Origin: Cylindrotheca closterium
Taxonomy: Eukaryota; Bacillariophyta; Bacillariophyceae; Bacillariales; Bacillariaceae
Length of the DNA stretch: 64,000 nucleotides
NCBI GenBank assembly: GCA_933822405.4
Contig: CAKOGP040001836.1
Coordinates: 310,001-374,000, forward strand
Reading direction: 5' to 3'
The position numbers were made by a program, and so were the translations under genes. Shown here one piece after another: positions 49,646-60,358 of the stretch. The notes under the pieces were generated by a model that was not told where the DNA came from, ran no database searches, and saw only the letters and a program-made list of their open reading frames with translations. Position 1 is the first letter of the stretch; each line of letters starts with the position of its first letter.

Positions 49646-52600
49646 ATGGGAGCCGCAACACCAAAAGAGCCCCAAAGGCTTCCACAAAACATCCTACAGC
49701 AAGCGAAAAATAGTCCTGTTGCTACAGAAGATGGATCTATGCTTGAGCACGCTGTTAAAAGCTTTTTTGCTCCTTGCGTCGGGACAACTGGAGTGGTTTC
49801 CTTATGCACAGGAGCTGCAGACGAACGTCAAGATCCGTCAAATGCAGATGCTGGAAGAGGAGATTATTTGACCCTTTCGAAGATAAGAAAACTATTCAGA
49901 AGGATGACAAACAGGATGGAGGGCGTTGAAATTGAATTCGGGAACGAATCCCACGACGAAAGTGAAGTGTCCGAAGTATCAGCAGACACGTTGGAAGAGC
50001 TAGATAGGCTGAGACGTCATCTGCATTCCTCGTTCAATAATGAATCTATCTCCATTGATGCAGTTTCCACCTCTGGATCTGAGTTGTCAGATGAAGTTTT
50101 CGTTACTGAGTTTCATACAGCGATACACATTTTGAATTGGAATTTACTGAAGTTCCGACTGAAGCAAATGAAATGGGAAAAGGAATGTCAATCGACATCG
50201 AAAACTTCGAATCAAGTTGTTGCTAAAGGAACCAAGGAATTATTACGTAGCAATTGCTTGTTGGTTGTAGATGAAGAGGGTAGGACCCCTCTTCAACTGG
50301 CTTGCGAGAAAGAAGCTCCCTCGCCAATTTTGCGGCAGCTTGTTGAAATTCAACCTGAGGCTGCATCTGTGGCTGACGCAAAGGGACAATATGCGATTCA
50401 TATTGCTGCTGGAACAGCAGTATCAGCAGAAGATATTCAAACGATAGCTTCGGCGTTTCCTCGGGGACTGTTGGCTGTTGATTGCAAGGGAAATTCGCCT
50501 TTATCTCTTGCAATAGATCGGTTGCCTGAATTCGTAGAATCAACTGCGATCTCTAGTCAGAAAGCTCGATGGGGTGCGTCATATGATGAAGAGGAGATAA
50601 ATTGGCAGAGACGCCAGAAAATAGTATGGGGAAAGATCGAGATATTACTAACAGTAATGACAAGGTTGAATAAGGCAATCCATCCAAGAGAGCAAGGGAT
50701 GATGATCTATCAAGCAATGAACAACAGTGCCCCGCCATCAGTCATCGCATTGATGATCAAATGCAGTCGGAGGGATAAAGAGAACAAAATATTCCAACCA
50801 AATATTGCTCTTTGTGCCAAGTGTGTCGATATCGTCTTTCAATTTTCTTTTCCATTGAACATCCTGAAAAATGTTTTGAAAGCAGCATCCTACGATCCAG
50901 CGAAACCTCCGAAGAAACTTTTGTTCGCTCTTCAACGCGGCCTGAGAAATCATTATGAATACGGCTTCATGAAGATAAAATCAAATCGAAGCGAAATGAT
51001 TACCTTGAGTGAAGAGATAGTCGTGTGGCACCAGCATCGCAGATCGAGAACGGACAGAAAAGATGGAGACGATGACTCATCATTAGGGAGGACAAACGCA
51101 AGCCAAGATTGGTTCAACATGCTGTCATTCTTGCTTGTGCACACAACAACTGAGCGTCCTCAAGATCTTACAAACCAGCACATTTTGCATATTGCACTAT
51201 CGAATCCAACATCGCCGCTCTCGTTGATAAGATTGATCGTGAAGATCTACCCGCACTCACGGAAAAGAGTGGATCCCCGATCAGGGGCACTTCCACTGCA
51301 TATTGCATGCTTTACCAAGTGGGATAGTGCTGCAAATGATGCTGCAATCCTCGAGACACTCATGGGAAAACACAATTCTCATTGGGTCTGGCGGCGCTTT
51401 GAGGATCGCTTACCACTTCACCATGCTTTGGGAAGTGGAAAGATGCACTCTTTCACCATGCCCTTAGTCCGTTTGGATCCCAAAACACTTCTTGTTCGCG
51501 ATCCCTATACAAAGCTCTTTCCATTTCAGCTTGCCGCTATCGATAGTTCTAAAGAGACCAACAGAGGTCAAAGAGAAACAATCGAAACTTTACATTCAAA
51601 GGACAGTATTTTTGAAGCAAAAAGACAACCTGCAATGACATGGTATTCTACAAAATCCCAGTCACTTCACCGTCACAATATGGATAGGAGTGAACTCCAA
51701 GACCTAGATAAGCTCACAACCATCTTCGAGCTGATGAAGATGAATCCAAACGCTATTGGCGTCGGTGCAATGAAAAGGTCAAAGATTCACGACTCTAGAG
51801 AGCTCACTGACGCTGGAATAGTTGCTTCGAATTTTATTCATTGGTTTTACAACTATCAAGGAGAATCAGGATGGTACGCTTCCACAAAACGAATGGCACT
51901 TGCTCAGACTGCTATAGCCACTTCAGCTATACCTCGTGAAATGCATGGTTTCTGGCAAAAGGCTCTCACGCTAATATGGAATGAATCCTCTTCTGGTCTT
52001 GGGTTGCATAAACGAGACGATCAATTTTTGCTGCATTGTGCGGTATCCAATCCAGATGTTCCACCACTTGCAATCGAAATTCTACTCATGACCATGCCAA
52101 ACACCGTTTCAATACCCCTCCCGGGAACATCAATCTATCCTGTGCACATCGCAGCATCGACACCAGCGTATGTTCCGCAGTCTTTTGAAACATCGATATC
52201 GAACACCTCTTTGGAGTTTGTTAGCCAAATGACACCCCGCAGTATTCTAATCGACTCAAGTATGGGAAGATCAGCGCTTCATATTGCCATCGAGGAGAGA
52301 AAGTCTCGAAAAGAATTGTGCCAGCTCGCGAATGTTGAGAAACGGCTACTATTGGCTACTGACACGGAGACGGGATTGTTGCCCTTCCAGATGTTGGCCA
52401 TGAAACGAGACCGCACTCCAGACCAAACTCTAAGACTTATATCAGAGGCAAAAGCGCGGTCATCCCTTGTGAATTGGTCAACCCTTTCAAGTCCCCAGAA
52501 GTCACGATTGATTCGGCAGCGACATGAGAAGGAAGAGCGCAACATTCTCAGCACCCTTTTTGACTTTATTCGGGCTGAACCGGCCGTTGTCGAGATGACA

Positions 52601-53044
52601 AAAGCGCAGATCCCGACTCATATGTTGCTAGGTGACGACGAAAGCACTTGTGGTGGCATCGATGATCAATCAATAGAGATCACTGGAGACGAAAGACTCG
52701 TTGAAATGGTGCTTCGACAATGCGAAGGCAAAAAAGTGCCAGCAGAATTAGACATCGAGTATGACTTTGAGGAAGGGGACGATGACTGTGGCAGTACTGG
52801 GGAGGCCTTTGTTGAGATGGTGGTGCGCGAAGCTGAGGACGGTGCATCAATAAATACTGGTATACATGAAAGCGAATGTTTGAATGACATCCTCCTCGAA
52901 AGTTGCGAGAGATGGCGAGATGTTGGGATTCTTTTGGAACAGGCTCTTGGTCAGCATGACCGTGTGTCCTCACAGATGGCTAAGAGTAAAATGGTTCTTG
53001 AGCAATATGATGCTAGGCGCCAAACCAGCCATGAGTTTCATTGA
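49646..53044 (+). CDS. Large ankyrin-repeat protein
   Basis: 1132 residues in one exon, from ATG 49646. Ankyrin-like repeats occur in several clusters: GRTPLQLACEKEAPSPILRQLVEIQPEAA and YAIHIAAGTAV with GNSPLSLAI (about residues 210-300); ILHIALSNPTSPLSLIRLIVKIYPHSRKR with GALPLHIACFTKWD and LPLHHALGSGK (about 515-620); and LLHCAVSNPDVPPLAIEILLMTMPNTV, YPVHIAASTPA, SALHIAIEERKS (about 790-890). The repeats are of the long, irregular type common in diatoms. The C-terminal about 180 residues are acidic with a repeated LVEMVLRQCEGK / FVEMVVREAEDG element (about 1015 and 1055). No membrane helix or enzyme domain. Presumably a protein-interaction scaffold; function unknown. Confidence 0.75.
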   Translation: MGAATPKEPQRLPQNILQQAKNSPVATEDGSMLEHAVKSFFAPCVGTTGVVSLCTGAADERQDPSNADAGRGDYLTLSKIRKLFRRMTNRMEGVEIEFGNESHDESEVSEVSADTLEELDRLRRHLHSSFNNESISIDAVSTSGSELSDEVFVTEFHTAIHILNWNLLKFRLKQMKWEKECQSTSKTSNQVVAKGTKELLRSNCLLVVDEEGRTPLQLACEKEAPSPILRQLVEIQPEAASVADAKGQYAIHIAAGTAVSAEDIQTIASAFPRGLLAVDCKGNSPLSLAIDRLPEFVESTAISSQKARWGASYDEEEINWQRRQKIVWGKIEILLTVMTRLNKAIHPREQGMMIYQAMNNSAPPSVIALMIKCSRRDKENKIFQPNIALCAKCVDIVFQFSFPLNILKNVLKAASYDPAKPPKKLLFALQRGLRNHYEYGFMKIKSNRSEMITLSEEIVVWHQHRRSRTDRKDGDDDSSLGRTNASQDWFNMLSFLLVHTTTERPQDLTNQHILHIALSNPTSPLSLIRLIVKIYPHSRKRVDPRSGALPLHIACFTKWDSAANDAAILETLMGKHNSHWVWRRFEDRLPLHHALGSGKMHSFTMPLVRLDPKTLLVRDPYTKLFPFQLAAIDSSKETNRGQRETIETLHSKDSIFEAKRQPAMTWYSTKSQSLHRHNMDRSELQDLDKLTTIFELMKMNPNAIGVGAMKRSKIHDSRELTDAGIVASNFIHWFYNYQGESGWYASTKRMALAQTAIATSAIPREMHGFWQKALTLIWNESSSGLGLHKRDDQFLLHCAVSNPDVPPLAIEILLMTMPNTVSIPLPGTSIYPVHIAASTPAYVPQSFETSISNTSLEFVSQMTPRSILIDSSMGRSALHIAIEERKSRKELCQLANVEKRLLLATDTETGLLPFQMLAMKRDRTPDQTLRLISEAKARSSLVNWSTLSSPQKSRLIRQRHEKEERNILSTLFDFIRAEPAVVEMTKAQIPTHMLLGDDESTCGGIDDQSIEITGDERLVEMVLRQCEGKKVPAELDIEYDFEEGDDDCGSTGEAFVEMVVREAEDGASINTGIHESECLNDILLESCERWRDVGILLEQALGQHDRVSSQMAKSKMVLEQYDARRQTSHEFH

Positions 53045-53803
53045 TCTGTAATGTCTTCGATTTCTGTTTCGCATAAAATGAAGAAGCGGAATTCATGTAT
53101 AATAACTATGACAAAATGCTTAGTTCCATTAATTTCATAAAGACTTAATAAATATAATGTGAGTCAAATACTTTTATATGCAATGATATATATGTGCAAT
53201 TATTGAATACAGTACACAGCTCCGAAGTCGAGCAATAGTACATGTTATAGTGAACTTGGTAGACGAGTGGAAATAAGTTCAGAGGCGTGGCATAGTGTCA
53301 CATTTTGGCACAGTGCATTGCTCGGACAAGTCTCCCCCGCTTGTCTGCTTCGAATCACTGAGATCCAATCCACGGATTTTAGAAGCACCATCATATTCGT
53401 AGACTTCGATGGGCTGCAAGTGAGAGAAACGATTGCTCCCCCAACTGATCGATCTTGCTCGGAATCGATCATTTTTTTCCCCTGGTGGGGGGGCGACTCT
53501 GTAATGGTCGCTCGCTTCGAGGTGGAGGTTTATTTTCTGAGAGATATCAAACGAAAGGAGGCCGGAAGAAAGGAGTGAAAGCGAACCAAGGGATGGAAAG
53601 AGTGGGGTGACGCCGAATGATGCATTAGCAGACAGGTAGAATGAGTCGATGGTAGAGTAGGTAGGTAGAGTAGGTGGGCAGAAGAGAAATTGACGTGCAT
53701 AGAGGTGATGATAGGGTAGAAAGGAAGATGGAACCGATAGAAGAGAGAGATATAAGTAAAAGACAGTCAGAAAAAGATTTCAACAGACCAATTAGAAGAC
53801 AAT
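53045..53803. other. Intergenic between convergent ankyrin and Yippee genes; short GTAG repeat
   Basis: 759 bases. AT-rich 3' UTR next to the ankyrin gene, then a purine-rich stretch. A GGTAGAGTAGGTAGGTAGAGTAGG microsatellite-like run lies at 53651-53674, within the probable Yippee 3' UTR. A 103-codon plus-strand frame at 53267-53578 lacks an ATG and is not called. Confidence 0.4.
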
Positions 53804-54504
53804 TCAAATCACGTTTTTTACCTCAAGAATGAACTTTCCTTCCTTGTACTTTTGACTCGCTTCGTATGCCTTGATATACGTCCAACCCACCATGCCCTTG
53901 CAACGCCTGCAGAAGATGTCACATACACTGTGAAGGCCTGTCATTAGTGGCCTTTCTTCTGCAGGTCCAATATCGACATTCACGCAATGGTCAAAAAGAA
54001 AAGCTCGACCTTGAGTTATACAAGTGAGCTATTGATAATATTTCTAGTAGCAATCTGATGAAGCAAAATGATTGGCTTACCATGGCGCCCATGAAAACTC
54101 TTCGAAATAATTTCGTCATGGCTTGTGAGATGAGTTCTGCACTTTGCACAGGCGTAAACTTGCGGTCCATCCATGTATATCATCGAATCATTAAGCTGTT
54201 GTGCACAAGTAGAGTGAGATAGATTCGAGCCATTTGTCATACAAGCTTTCGCTACACCTGTATGCTCGTCAGAATGTGATCGTCGTCTCATTGTCCTTGA
54301 AGAATGGGAGCTTCTTCTACTAGGCACCTGCAGCCTCTCGGAGCTGGAACGGTTGTAGTAGACCATCGAATTTGACACCTGTCCAATCAAAAAAGTTGGG
54401 TTTCTTGTCAGTCTTTCGTTGCCATTGTAATGGGGTGAGAATGGTGGTCGCGATGGACTTGCCAACCCTCCTGTGTTCTGTGAGTAGGTAACGCTGAGAT
54501 TCAT
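53804..54504 (-). CDS. Yippee-like zinc-binding protein with Ser/Arg-rich extension
   Basis: Two exons, 54504-54081 and 54009-53804 (71-nt intron), give 209 residues. The Yippee fold occupies the C-terminal about 105 residues: [88 protein letters not shown], with two CxxC zinc knuckles. Read as CAKC and CRRC, these fit the family perfectly once the intron is removed. The usual end after KFILE (an ELxxxxKDNGW-type tail) is replaced by VKNVI and a stop, unless a further intron starts at the GTAAAA there. The first about 100 residues are Ser/Arg-rich ([16 protein letters not shown]) and not conserved. Yippee proteins are nuclear or centrosomal and of unclear biochemistry; the same fold is used by cereblon and Mis18. 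Confidence 0.85.
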
Positions 54505-55110
54505 CCTTCCATTTGACCGAGAAGAGTCAGTTCCTTCTTGATAAAGCGTGCAGTAGACTAGATTCTCCGGGCTGCTGCTCACGTAATGCAAAGTTTGAGA
54601 GAAGATCGCAATTTGTGTCAAGTTGTGGTAATATGTATTTGTTCTGTGGTAGGCCAGAATGGATGCCAGACATGCAAAAGCCGACTGAGGAGCTCTCACC
54701 TTCAAGGCAACACGATACTATCGAGATGTCTCCCTTCTTGAAAAGATGGAGAGAATAAAAGCAATGTCTTGGGACTATTGGTATGAATGCTACCTAAGAC
54801 TTTTAAAGTGAATCTAGTAGTTCGCGAACTGGAAATCAACTGACACGATGAGGACGAATTCGATTCAGAATTTGAGGGGATACCGTAGTAGACGTACTGG
54901 TAAATATGACAACGAAACTTCCCGTAGAATGCTCTACCCTACGGTACTGTAGGTACTGTGCAATAAATATTGTTCGCACACTCGTACGTACCGGTACCAA
55001 AAAATACAGAGATGCGAACACTCGAACTGGTCAAAGTCAGCTCCACTACGGAAAGAGTAAGAGTACATTAAGCGTAATGAGACTTAGTAAGGCAGCAAAG
55101 GAGCATCCAG
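54505..55110. promoter_or_regulatory. Intergenic, Yippee promoter; GTAC/ACCGGTACC cluster
   Basis: 606 bases. CGGTACTGTAGGTACTGTG at 54952-54970 and CGTACGTACCGGTACC at 54983-54998. Open frames on both strands are short and featureless. The distal part is the 3' UTR of the ATPase gene. Confidence 0.4.
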
Positions 55111-56112
55111 TTACACCCTCCTCCAGTAGATTCGAACTTCCCCTGTTGGTCTGCTCGTGAACAGGTAATCAACGCTGGAAGATGATGTATCATTCCAAGA
55201 ACCTGACGGAATAGTAGCCTTCCAATGACTAATAGGTGCACTTTGATGAATAGCCTCTCTCTGCCACACTGGGGGGCTTCTTTCCAATCGCAGTGAGACT
55301 TTTGCTTCTATCCATGGGGCATTGATTAATGCAGTTGAAGTTATCAATACCGAGGGTGCAGCACTATATATATTTTCCAAAGCGTTTCTTGTCTCGATTG
55401 TCGCTGCAACTTTTAAAACATGGCATCCGAAAGAAACCGTTTTAACAAAAAAATCAGATCGTGCTTATGAATGAAAGGATTCTTGACTTAGAGGGTCTGG
55501 CTTACCTGTTTGCAAGATGGCAGATGTGCTATTTTCACTCCTGCTTGCAATTTTGTCGAGGTCATCAATTATGATGCAGAGAATACGATCCCGTTCCTCT
55601 TTGAGCACAGATAGCAATTCTGTTATAATGTCTACGACCGAGTCGACGTATACAATTCGAATCCGTTGAAGTATGTCATGATGGAAATAATCGCCTTCAC
55701 TTTTCCATTTCTCTCGAATTTGAGAATATAGAGAGGGCACCTCACATGTTGTGTCGGTGGAAGGAAAGAGGTGGCACGCAGGGGGGAATGAGGTCTCCCT
55801 TTCTGTGGAAGGGCGAAAAACTATCGAAGCCAAACAACGGCAAGCCGCTCTGTCTAGGCACGGACAGTCCGAAGAGGCTGCGCAAGAGCAGGCCAAATTC
55901 ATCGCCATGCTAGTTTTTCCACTGTTTTCTGGACCATTTAAAATCATTGATTTGAAACCTTTGCTCTCATCGGGTATCAAGAGACAAGGAAGAGGTACTC
56001 TGGGAGGTGTTACGTTTTTTGAGATTTGATCGTCGGATGGAGGTTTGGTGCCCGAGGAAATGAATTGAACCACCGAAGCTCCAATTGGCACAACCGGTTG
56101 TGGCGCTGCCAT
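55111..56112 (-). CDS. RecA-like P-loop ATPase, possible SWSAP1 relative
   Basis: Two exons, 56112-55506 and 55409-55111 (96-nt intron, strong CAG/GTAAGC donor), give 301 residues. A Walker A motif (GPENSGKTS, about residues 60-68) and a Walker B-like strand (ILCIIIDDLDKIA) are clear. Between them are a cysteine-rich stretch (CSCAASSDCPCLDRAACRC), SIVFRPSTERE, and RIRIVYVDSVVDIITELLSVL. After the intron come SVLITSTALI and a beta-rich end. The order (P-loop, an FRP-type strand, a RIRxxY strand, Walker B, short C-terminal sheet) resembles SWSAP1, a RAD51-paralogue-like ATPase of the Shu complex. The resemblance is by eye. ATG 56112 is the first in-frame ATG; an extra 5' exon from ATG 56250 is possible. 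Confidence 0.6.
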
Positions 56113-56472
56113 GGTAGTATCTGCAACAATAGCTGTTTGAAATATTAATTCGAAAGAAACCAAGAAGATTTGTTCCTACAGCGGTACAGTTTGGTGATTG
56201 ATATTCTGTCACCTCGATACCGGTAACACTGGTAGAGTTGTTCGTCATTTTGCAACTCGTATGTACAGTACGTAAAAGGGAGCTCAACTGTCCACTACCC
56301 CCGTTTACATCCCCTTTCTTGCTCCTCGTCTGATATTCGACCGCTTCAGGTAAATGTGACGCGAATCGAATCCATCTCATTCTTCTTGGTTTAGAGACCG
56401 TTTAGTTCTTACAGTACCAGGTACAAGGTACCTCTCCCAATCTGTTGTCTGTGGCCTACGAATTAATCCAAA
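56113..56472. promoter_or_regulatory. Bidirectional promoter between the ATPase and TOM70 genes
   Basis: 360 bases. GATACCGGTAACACTGG near 56216, GTACAGTACG near 56261, and ACAGTACCAGGTACAAGGTACC at 56411-56432, about 40 bases before the TOM70 ATG. A possible extra 5' exon for the ATPase gene lies on the minus strand near 56250. No other gene. Confidence 0.45.
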
Positions 56473-58533
56473 ATGTCAGGAACCAACAAAGAGACACAGG
56501 CTATATATTTTGGAGTTGCAGCAATTGCAGCTGCTGGACTTTTGTATTTTGCATACTCCCAATCAACAGAGCCATCCACTGAGACGAAGATTCTTCTCTC
56601 GGGGGACGATGATATTGTTTCAAAGCGTTCACAAGAAACCAGCAAGACGTCCAACATCAAGACGCCAGCTGAAAGTGCAACTGGAGAGTCCAATATGGAT
56701 GACAAAGCCCTCCATGCGGCCATAGAAGAGCTAGACAAAAAAGGGAAAGCATACTTCAAAAACAAGCAAGTGAGTAGAGATGATCATGACGAATCATATT
56801 GCGGAATTCAAAGAAAGAACCGTTCTCACTTTCCGCCATTTCTTTGCAATCGAAACAGTTTTTGCAAGCAGCAAAAGCATTTACCGAAGCTCTTGACCTA
56901 ATTGAGACTCAGGCTGATCGGAGTAACACAACACAGACGTCATCTTTGAACAGGCAGATTATCACACTCTTCAACAACCGCTCTGCTATGTATGAAAAGG
57001 GCAGTGTACCAGAACTTGCTTTGGAAGATTGTAGTAAAATTTTGGAGGTGTACGATATGACGCACACGAAGGCAAGAACACGCAAACTTCGATTGTTGGA
57101 GAGCTCCAATATGTTTTATCCAGCACTTGTCGAAGTCTGCGCCTTGCAACTGCTGTTCATGCAAAAGCACAGAGATACCCTTCGCATGGGGCTTCCGCCT
57201 TCCACGCAACCACCTGTACCGCAATCGAAATTGGAGGAGCTGATTACCAAAATACTGCCGGGACAAATGGATTCATATGCCAAAATCGCGGAAGAAAAGA
57301 AGAAAGAAATGCTTCCATCCGATTACACCCTTCTTCAATTGCTCAAGTCTTACACTGGATACAACTCTTGGATGGCTCAAGCTGCAAAGGATGGATCAGT
57401 GCAACAGTTGGTGAAGGAGTTAGAGAGCCTTCCACAAAGTGAAGAAGCAACTGCAATCGCAGATCGGGCTAGCAAATTGATGAAAATTGGTCGGCGTCAT
57501 GTATACGACGGAAAATACAGCAATGCACGAGAAACTCTCCTTGCAGCATACATGCTTGTTGAGGGCAAAATTGAAGTACAGAATGTGATGAGCAGTGACG
57601 ACTACGCACGTCTTCTGGAGTGGACAGGTATGGTTATGCACTGGACCTATGAGTTGGAGGGGGCTTCGAAATGTTATCAAGAATGTTCTGATCTGGAACC
57701 CTTGAATGTAAGTGCAGCTTTTTTCGGTTGGAAGCATTTTCTCGCTTAACCTGTTCTCATTCATCATCACTCTTTTGAAAATATCCAAGTCTGAAATCGT
57801 GGTAAAGCAAGCTGGCGTTGCAATGGATGGGGGAAACCAAGACGAGGCTTTGAAACTTTTTGAAAAGGCACTGTCAATTGATTCGGAAGCAGCTGATGCA
57901 CTTTTGCATCGCGCCAATCTTCGAATGCTTCAGGCGAATCTTGTGGAAGCCGAAAAGGACCTAGAACGATGCTTGGAAATTCGTCCAAACCATGTTCTTG
58001 CGCATTTGCGACTGGCGGCAGTCTTGACATCCAAGAACGACCCTGCTGGTGCCAAGAGACATTTGAAAAAGGCAGAAACCATCGATCCCAAATCTTCTGA
58101 AGTCCAATCCTACCGTGGAGAATTGCTGTTTACGCAGAATGAATTTGCCGAAGCCAAAGAACAATTCGAAAAGGCTATGAAACTGGAACCGAAGAATCCA
58201 ACCCCGTATGTGAACGCCGCGCTTGCTGAATTGAACACCCCGCCCCAACCTGGTATGCAAATGGAAATGGCACAGGAAGCCTGCAGGTTGTTGGAGAAAG
58301 CCATTGAGGCAGACCCACAATTCCAAGCTGCCTACGTGCAACTCGGCCAATTGAAGTTGGGAATGGCCACCGACTTGGATTCGGCCCGGGCAGTTATTAA
58401 GCTTTACGACCAAGGTTTAACATACTGTCGGACAAAGGACGAAATGAAAGACCTGTGCAGCATGAAATTGTTGACTCAGGCACAAGTGGATGCGGCAACA
58501 ATGTTGAAGATGGAAACGTTCTCCATGCAGTAG
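56473..58533 (+). CDS. TOM70: TOM70-type mitochondrial import receptor
   Basis: Three exons, 56473-56769, 56859-57707 and 57790-58533 (introns 89 and 82 nt, both phase 0), give 629 residues, the usual TOM70 size. One N-terminal membrane helix (YFGVAAIAAAGLLYFAYS) anchors it in the outer membrane, with the rest facing the cytosol. A disordered linker follows, then TPR motifs. The clamp-type group begins KKGKAYFKNKQFLQAAKAFTEALDLI and LFNNRSAMYEKGSVPELALEDCSKILEV, which in TOM70 binds the C-terminal EEVD of Hsp70/Hsp90. The later group (LLHRANLRMLQANLVEAEKDLERCLEI, AHLRLAAVLTSKNDPAGAKRHLKKAETI, FAEAKEQFEKAMKLEPKNPTPYVNAALAEL) binds preproteins. The ending (AATMLKMETFSMQ) also matches. Confidence 0.9.
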
Positions 58534-58653
58534 AATTGCATATTGATTTCTATCATGTCTCTATCAAATTAATTTGGAATTTTAGGGCAATTCTAACAGT
58601 CTCCATGATGACGGATTATTCCTTCTACTCAGCACCGTAACGTACATGGCATT

Positions 58654-59810
58654 TTAGTTGTTGCTTCCGCCTGCAAATATGGAATCCAATATCCAGCTAC
58701 CGATTTTGACAGTTATTAGGACCCCAAGAATGTCCATGATGACTTGGATCGTCGTGCTGATAGTTTCGATTGTGATGAATATAACAAATCTGAGCCAAGC
58801 CATGTTGGTTGGCTGTAAAGCAAAAAGCAGAAATTATGGACGTACCTAGAGTGCGCTGGGTCAATACCCACGGATCTCATTCCAAGTGGCAACAATGACC
58901 CAATGACCACACTGCAAGCTACAATAATGAACAATGATATGGTAATGGCAAAGGTTTCCGGCCATGGTGTGAAAAATACGAGCGCTCGCCCAAATCCAGC
59001 AACTGCCAGAATAATGCTCAAACACAGTCCCATGAACAACTCTCGTCTCAAAAATGGTCTGGTATTGGTGTGATCGATCGATCCCGTTGCTAATCCTCGG
59101 ATAACTCGGACAGAAGCTTGATTGCCCGCATTGCCACCAGCCCCAACTAGCATGGTCAGGAACTGGACAATCACTCCGTGTTGTTGCAAGAGGGTCTCAT
59201 TTCGTGCGATGATAAAGGAAGACATGGATTGAAGGATAAGTAATCCTACCAACCATCCCGCCCGATCAACAACGGACTGCAAAAAATTGTTTTCGTCGAC
59301 GCCGGGGCTATCTCGACGCAGGCCATCGTCCGGTGTCAGGCGTGGAGTTGGTCTGGGAGGGGACAATGCAGTATATTCGTTTGGACTTGCATCATCTTTG
59401 TTTGGAATTGATGGTCCTGAAACATTGTGAAGTGGCCGATTGTTTCGATGGTACAGTCCTGGAGAGCTCTCGTGGTACGCAATGCTGGAACCAGATTCGA
59501 CGTCAATGACATGTCGCTCCGAAGCTGGAGAAGTTTTGGCCTTGTGGGAGTGATTGATATTCTGGACGACAGAGGGTGCAGGAAGCTCAATAGCGCCTCC
59601 AGAAGTCTTGGCTTTGGGTATATTTTGTCTCTCGTTACGTATACTAAACTGGAGCACTGCGAGTTGTTCTTTCAAGCTTGCAATTTCCTGCCGAAGGTAA
59701 CCATTTTCGTCCCGCAACAGCCTCTGGTCGATGGGTGTTGCCATACCACTCATAAGGTCTGGTGCAACGTATTGGCCTGATGATGAAGAACTTGGGACGT
59801 CACCAGTCAT
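58654..59810 (-). CDS. MgtE/SLC41-type divalent cation transporter, single MgtE domain
   Basis: Two exons, 59810-58846 and 58756-58654 (89-nt intron), give 355 residues. The intron end was set at the AG at 58758-58757 because the join GIDPAHS-STTIQVIMDILGVLITV restores the family's last helix; the nearer AG would shift the frame. The MgtE membrane domain (about residues 190-350) has WLVGLLILQSMSSFI, the pore signature GAGGNAGNQASVRVIRGLATGSI, FGRALVFF, and SLLPLGMRSVGIDPAHS with the conserved Asp-Pro that lines the pore. The bacterial cytoplasmic MgtE-N and CBS domains are absent. The N-terminal half is a coiled coil (LRDENGYLRQEIASLKEQL) plus disordered sequence. Mg2+ is the likely substrate, by family. 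Confidence 0.85.
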
Positions 59811-60358
59811 TTCTTCTTACTTCCTTTCACTTGACTTGTTGATTGATTGAAAATCTACCTCAAATAGACTACTGTACTCGAATCGCTGGGATTAGGAAGC
59901 CATTTCGTCTTCTGCGATGATGAGCGATGGGTTCAGACTGTTTTTAAAAAATCTCAAATCTCAATCCAATTGATCGTCTGCCTTCCGAGCCGTCGTTCCA
60001 TAACCGCCAATCGGCGTGGAAATCCTACCACATAGTGCAGTTACACGTACGGTAGGCTGTACAATACTGTACTGTAGGGATGAGGAAAGTTGGCGTTGGC
60101 ACTGCATGCCCCCAAAACGTCGCCGTGTTGTACCGGTACTTATCATAGAGTGTCGTCGAATATTTCAATACCTACAGTAGTGTTTTATAATAATTTCAAT
60201 ACTTGTGCAGTGTCCACAAGACAATTGAAAGTTGCACAAGGAAAAGGTTGCAGAAAGGTTACAGAAATCCACGCAACACATTCCTTTCTTTGTGCTCATT
60301 TGCAACTGGCACAAATCCTTGACGACGACTCCTCTCAAACAAAAAATTGTCATTGCAA
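59811..60358. promoter_or_regulatory. Bidirectional promoter; GTACGG and TACCGGTAC motifs
   Basis: 548 bases between divergent starts. CGTACGGTAGGCTGTACAATACTGTACTGTAGG at 60047-60079 and TACCGGTAC at 60131-60139. No gene. Confidence 0.45.

Noticed and set aside
53267..53578. Plus-strand 103-codon frame
   Set aside because: No ATG start, no family features, and sits in an otherwise featureless gap.
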